A stretch of DNA of 64,000 nt from Crocinitomicaceae bacterium (lineage in GTDB: Bacteria > Bacteroidota > Bacteroidia > Flavobacteriales_D > Crocinitomicaceae). This document shows positions 60,792-64,000 of the stretch, piece after piece (the stretch's first letter is position 1; each line of letters starts with the position of its first letter). Under the pieces are notes generated by a model. It ran no database searches, was not told the DNA's origin, and saw only the letters and a program-made list of their open reading frames with translations. The stretch is from positions 1 to 64,000 of the forward strand of contig JALQYQ010000004.1 in assembly GCA_023262855.1 (NCBI GenBank), in the 5' to 3' direction. A program made the position numbers and the translations under genes.

Positions 60792-60977
60792 TTATTTTAA
60801 TTGATTCGGATCGTTTGCTGCTTTATCGTTTAATTTTTTCTGTGTTCTCAACCAGTAGAACAAACCAAAAAATCCAAGAACAATTACTGAATAGTTAAAG
60901 ATGTTTCCAATATTATCATAGAACCAAGCTCCGTTCAATAATTTCCCTAGTGAGTGCCAAAAATTATTCATAATCAT
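60792..60977 (-). CDS. Small single-pass membrane protein, unknown
   Basis: A 61-residue protein with an amphipathic start (MIMNNFWHSLGKLLNGAWFY), one transmembrane helix (about 27-45: YSVIVLGFFGLFYWLR) and a charged tail. Similar short proteins are common in Flavobacteriia; I cannot name the family. A good terminator follows the stop, supporting a real gene. Confidence 0.7.
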   Translation of the reverse strand: MIMNNFWHSLGKLLNGAWFYDNIGNIFNYSVIVLGFFGLFYWLRTQKKLNDKAANDPNQLK

Positions 60978-61056
60978 TTTTTTAGTAGTACAAAGAAAAT
61001 CATTTTTCTTAAATCAACACGCGATTGCCCGAAAATATTTATCGCTCGGCAGAAAG

Positions 61057-61833
61057 TCATTGTAATTCTTGCACCGCTTTCGTCAATTCAACAAAATCTT
61101 CAACGGATAAACGCTCTGGTCTCAAGGTCAAAAATGGATGGTCAAATTCCTTTCCATTGATCAATTGTTTGATTGAATTTCGAATCGTTTTTCTACGTTG
61201 ATTGAAACTCATTTTGACAATGCGAATGAATAATTTTTCATCGCACGGCAAGGATCCACGTTCGTTTCGCGTACAACGAATTACACCTGATTTTACCTTT
61301 GGTGGTGGATTAAACACATGCTCATCAACCGTAAAACAATATTCAATATCGTAGAATGCTTGCAACAAGACGCTCATAATTCCATAGGTTTTCGACCCTG
61401 GTTTTTCTGCAACGCGCATCGCCACTTCTTTTTGAAACATTCCCATTATTTCAGGAATCTGATCACGGTAATCCAAACATTTGAAAAGAATTTGTGATGA
61501 AATATTGTAGGGAAAATTACCAACTACTGAAAATTTATCATCACCCATGATTTTCTTTAAATCCATTTTTAGAAAATCCGCTTCGATAATTTTTCCTTCC
61601 AATTGCGGAAAATGTTGCTTTAAGTAAGCGATTGAATCACGGTCAATTTCCATGACGTACAAATCCTGATTCTCCTGTTGCAACAAGTATTCAGTAATCG
61701 CGCCCATTCCTGGACCAATTTCCAACACTTTTGTGCAATCTTGATGCGCTTTGTGTTGAGCCGCAATTTTTTGACAAATGTTCTTATCGGTCAAGAAATG
61801 CTGTCCAAGGTGTTTTTTCGCTCTTACTGACAT
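61057..61833 (-). CDS. rsmA: 16S rRNA (adenine1518/1519-N6)-dimethyltransferase
   Basis: A 258-residue KsgA/RsmA methyltransferase acting in late 30S assembly. SAM motif VLEIGPGMGAITEYLL, catalytic VVGNFPYNIS (NFPY in place of the more common NLPY), and VFNPPPKVKSGVI. The N-terminal KHLGQHFL is the standard family start. It begins 1 nt after the DUF4286 stop. Confidence 0.96.
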   Translation of the reverse strand: MSVRAKKHLGQHFLTDKNICQKIAAQHKAHQDCTKVLEIGPGMGAITEYLLQQENQDLYVMEIDRDSIAYLKQHFPQLEGKIIEADFLKMDLKKIMGDDKFSVVGNFPYNISSQILFKCLDYRDQIPEIMGMFQKEVAMRVAEKPGSKTYGIMSVLLQAFYDIEYCFTVDEHVFNPPPKVKSGVIRCTRNERGSLPCDEKLFIRIVKMSFNQRRKTIRNSIKQLINGKEFDHPFLTLRPERLSVEDFVELTKAVQELQ

Positions 61834-62145
61834 TTATTTAAATTCTTCAATTACTGATAAAATAGTTCGAAAGGCTGCGAATTTCCCAGCATATCTTTCT
61901 GAATGATCTTTTTGTAAAAGAGGCGCATGTTGCTGTTGGTACTCGTCCATTTTTTCTTGACTTGGCGACAAATAAGTAATGGCATATGTTTCTCCACCTT
62001 CTTCTTCACCATGAACGCGTGAAATTCTACTTTCCACAAAACAACCTGTTGCCATCACATCTGGAATGTGATTTGTGCGCATCCAATTCACCCAATCTTC
62101 TGCTATTGCAGGGTCGATGCTAACTGTTACATTGTATAAAATCAT
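61834..62145 (-). CDS. DUF4286 family protein
   Basis: A 103-residue cytoplasmic protein with a ferredoxin-like (dimeric alpha/beta barrel) pattern: MILYNVTVSIDPAIAEDWVNWM, ETYAITYLSPSQEKMDEYQQ. Function unknown. It is coupled to rsmA. A TAACTTTA box ends 4 nt before its ATG, the same spacing as in purN and ispD. Confidence 0.88.
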   Translation of the reverse strand: MILYNVTVSIDPAIAEDWVNWMRTNHIPDVMATGCFVESRISRVHGEEEGGETYAITYLSPSQEKMDEYQQQHAPLLQKDHSERYAGKFAAFRTILSVIEEFK

Positions 62146-62268
62146 GGTGTAAAGTTACGGAATAAACTCAAAAGTTGATGCGAACAATCATGCCGAAGCA
62201 AAGGCGAGTTCAGGATAAACGAAACGTCTTTCCTCGAAAATTCCTATTTTTACCTAAAATTAGATTCT

Positions 62269-63135
62269 ATGTTAATGTCCATGACAGGTTTCGGGAAAAC
62301 AACCGGAACGTACCAAAGCAAAAAAGTATCAATTGAAATTCGTTCATTGAACAGTAAATCCTTGGACTTAAATGTTAGAACTCCACCTGTTTATCGTGAA
62401 TTAGAATTGGCAATTCGCAACATCGTAAGTGAGCATTTGGATCGTGGAAAGGTAGATGTGAACGTAAACTTGGATAGTACAGGCGACACGAAAAATTTCA
62501 CCATTAATAAAGATCTTGCGAAGGCTTATTATGCGGATTTAAAAGCTGTAAATGAAGCAATTGGCGAATCAACGGAAGATTATTTAGCCTTGATTTTGCG
62601 CATGCCAGATATCTATGTGAACGAGCGCGAAGAATTGTCTGACGAGGAAAAAGCGTGGGTATTGGAGCTAATGAAAGAAGCGTGTGAAAAATTGAATGAG
62701 TTCCGTCGTCAAGAAGGAATTGCCTTGGAAAATGAATTTACTGAGCGCATTGAAGATATTCGTTCGTTGTTGAATGAAGTTCCAAAATATGAAAATGAGC
62801 GCATTGACACCATTCGTGAGCGTATCAAAAAAGGCTTGGAAGAATTAGAAAATAGCAAGCACGACGATAATCGTTTGGAGCAAGAGATGATTTTCTACAT
62901 TGAGAAATTAGATGTTTCGGAAGAAAAAATGCGTTTAGCCAATCACCTTGATTATTATTTGGAAACGATGGTTTTACCGAAATCTGGTAAAAAACTTGGA
63001 TTCATCTCACAAGAAATTGGTCGTGAAATCAACACACTTGGAAGCAAAAGCAATCATGCTGAAATGCAAAAATTGGTGGTTGACATGAAAGACAACCTTG
63101 AAAAAATTAAAGAACAGATTTTAAATACCTTGTAA
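62269..63135 (+). CDS. YicC/YloC family endoribonuclease
   Basis: A 288-residue protein with the family start MLMSMTGFGKTTG and an N-terminal domain followed by a helical coiled region ending in the DUF1732 domain (LGFISQEIGREINTLGSKSNHAEMQKLVV). Members were shown to be RNases in E. coli and B. subtilis. It heads the yicC-gmk-nadD cluster, a frequent arrangement. A TATTTTTA box lies 16 nt upstream. Confidence 0.93.
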   Translation: MLMSMTGFGKTTGTYQSKKVSIEIRSLNSKSLDLNVRTPPVYRELELAIRNIVSEHLDRGKVDVNVNLDSTGDTKNFTINKDLAKAYYADLKAVNEAIGESTEDYLALILRMPDIYVNEREELSDEEKAWVLELMKEACEKLNEFRRQEGIALENEFTERIEDIRSLLNEVPKYENERIDTIRERIKKGLEELENSKHDDNRLEQEMIFYIEKLDVSEEKMRLANHLDYYLETMVLPKSGKKLGFISQEIGREINTLGSKSNHAEMQKLVVDMKDNLEKIKEQILNTL

Positions 63136-63162
63136 AAGGAAACCATTTTTGACTTTTAATTT

Positions 63163-63735
63163 ATGACTAAAAGCGGCAAATGCATTATCTTCTCTGCTCC
63201 TTCTGGGGCTGGAAAAACAACCATCGTTCACGCCTTGTTAAGTGCACAAATTGGCTTGGAATTTTCTGTTTCTGCGTGTAGTAGAGATCCTCGTCCGAAT
63301 GAACTTGATGGCAAGGATTATCATTTTCTTGGAATTGAGAAATTCAAACAAGAAATTGAAAACGGTTCTTTTATTGAATGGGAGGAAGTGTACACCAACA
63401 ACTTTTACGGTACGTTGAAATCCGAAATCGAACGCATTTGGTCGCATGGTAAAACAGTCATTTTTGATGTAGATGTGATTGGTGGCTTGAATTTAAAACG
63501 CATTTTTGGCGATGCGGCTTTGGCGATTTTTGTCCAACCGCCGAGTTACGAAGAATTGGAAAAACGCTTGCGTTACAGAAGTACTGAAACGGAAGAAAAG
63601 ATCCAACAACGCATGAGTAAAGCACACACAGAATTGAGTTCTGCTCCAGAATTTGATGTTGTGCTAATCAATGATGATTTGGAAAAAGCCATTGAAAAAG
63701 CGAAAAAACTGGTCATTGAATTTATCGAACAATGA
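63163..63735 (+). CDS. gmk: Guanylate kinase
   Basis: A 190-residue kinase that converts GMP to GDP. P-loop SAPSGAGKTTI (residues 11-21), GMP-binding SACSRDPRPNELDGKDYHFL and FYGTLKSEIE, lid region RLRYRSTETEEKIQQRM. Full length. Its TGA overlaps the nadD ATG. Confidence 0.96.
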   Translation: MTKSGKCIIFSAPSGAGKTTIVHALLSAQIGLEFSVSACSRDPRPNELDGKDYHFLGIEKFKQEIENGSFIEWEEVYTNNFYGTLKSEIERIWSHGKTVIFDVDVIGGLNLKRIFGDAALAIFVQPPSYEELEKRLRYRSTETEEKIQQRMSKAHTELSSAPEFDVVLINDDLEKAIEKAKKLVIEFIEQ

Positions 63736-64000
63736 AAATAGGATTGTACTTCGGAACGTTTAATCCGATTCATGTCGGACATTTGGTCATAGCGAATTAC
63801 ATGGCCGACTTTACAGATTTGGATCAAGTTTGGTTGATCGTTTCTCCGCATAATCCTTTGAAAGAAAAATCGACTTTGTTGACAGATTTGCACCGCTTGG
63901 CTTTGGTGAAAATTGCCATTGATGACAATCCAAAGTTGCGTGCTAGTGATATTGAATTTTCCTTGCCAAAACCAAGTTATACTGCAACAACCCTTGCCTA
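63732..64000 (+). CDS. nadD: Nicotinate-nucleotide adenylyltransferase (3' end missing)
   Basis: The first 89 codons are visible before the window ends. The start MKIGLYFGTFNPIHVGHLVIAN carries the adenylyltransferase GxFxPxHxGH motif, followed by WLIVSPHNPLKEK. It makes NaAD in NAD synthesis. It overlaps gmk by four bases (ATGA), so it is coupled. About half the protein is missing. Confidence 0.94.
   Translation, partial: MKIGLYFGTFNPIHVGHLVIANYMADFTDLDQVWLIVSPHNPLKEKSTLLTDLHRLALVKIAIDDNPKLRASDIEFSLPKPSYTATTLA

Noticed and set aside
1-64000. CRISPR arrays, IS elements, prophage, rRNA genes
   Set aside because: I found no regularly spaced repeats, transposase or integrase frames, phage structural genes or rRNA sequence.

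Overview
The window is an AT-rich stretch of chromosome from a member of the Bacteroidota, most likely order Flavobacteriales (perhaps Fluviicola/Crocinitomicaceae-like; the family is inference). The evidence is several proteins with type IX secretion (T9SS) C-terminal sorting domains, a carboxypeptidase-regulatory/TonB-dependent receptor, Bacteroidota-restricted families (DUF6029, Omp28, Wzi/RemB-like, DUF4286, four-helix S23 proteins), few visible Shine-Dalgarno sequences, and repeated promoters of the phylum-specific form TTTG-N18/19-TAnnTTTG.

Layout. 1-2.4 kb: a LytS-type TPR histidine kinase (cut by the left edge) with its LytTR regulator. 2.4-6.2 kb: cyclase-family hydrolase, YceI lipoprotein, HAD phosphatase, methylmalonyl-CoA epimerase, small exported protein. 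6.4-10.6 kb: oligopeptide-type binding lipoprotein followed by a TonB-dependent receptor. 10.6-13.6 kb: outer-membrane protein, lipoprotein, RluB-like pseudouridine synthase, YraN. 14.2-16.5 kb: acpP-fabF-rnc, where rnc has no usable in-frame ATG and looks frameshifted. 16.8-20.3 kb: purN, marC, a large MORN-repeat protein, a LysE exporter. 20.5-25.5 kb: a small conserved protein, an exported ankyrin protein, a long hairpin, a T9SS-domain remnant and two T9SS substrates. 25.6-32.2 kb: AddB-like nuclease with an AAA/DUF4143 ATPase, TraB-family protein, HutI. 32.2-36.4 kb: CotH-type T9SS protein, tRNA-Leu(CAA) with a structured leader and trailer, S23 protein, a 53-residue exported Lys/His-rich peptide, an LD-carboxypeptidase with a Tat signal. 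36.4-42.6 kb: lipid kinase, recA, bcp, M1 aminopeptidase, a biotin carrier protein. 42.7-46.0 kb: TlpA-DUF6029-Omp28 operon. 46.3-51.0 kb: a T9SS protein and a cysQ plus twin outer-membrane-protein operon. 51.0-52.7 kb: the most unusual block, with three short SSB paralogues, an interposed S23 four-helix protein and a pseudoknot-like intergenic element. 53-58.5 kb: MORN protein, sensor kinase, hydrolase, ribE, XRE regulator, and a row of small lipoproteins with TM2 and DUF2752 proteins. 58.5-64 kb: housekeeping metF, ispD, rsmA and yicC-gmk-nadD, the last cut by the right edge.

Most of the content is ordinary core genome: fatty-acid, purine, riboflavin, folate and isoprenoid synthesis, RNA modification and DNA repair, mixed with envelope and secretion genes. 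I saw no CRISPR array, insertion sequence, rRNA operon or prophage. The points most worth a second look are the triple SSB array with the structured element beside it, the rnc reading-frame problem, three genes whose promoter -7 box lies exactly 4 nt from the start codon (probably leaderless mRNAs), the unlisted 53-residue exported peptide, and the 23.2 kb hairpin and relic region.
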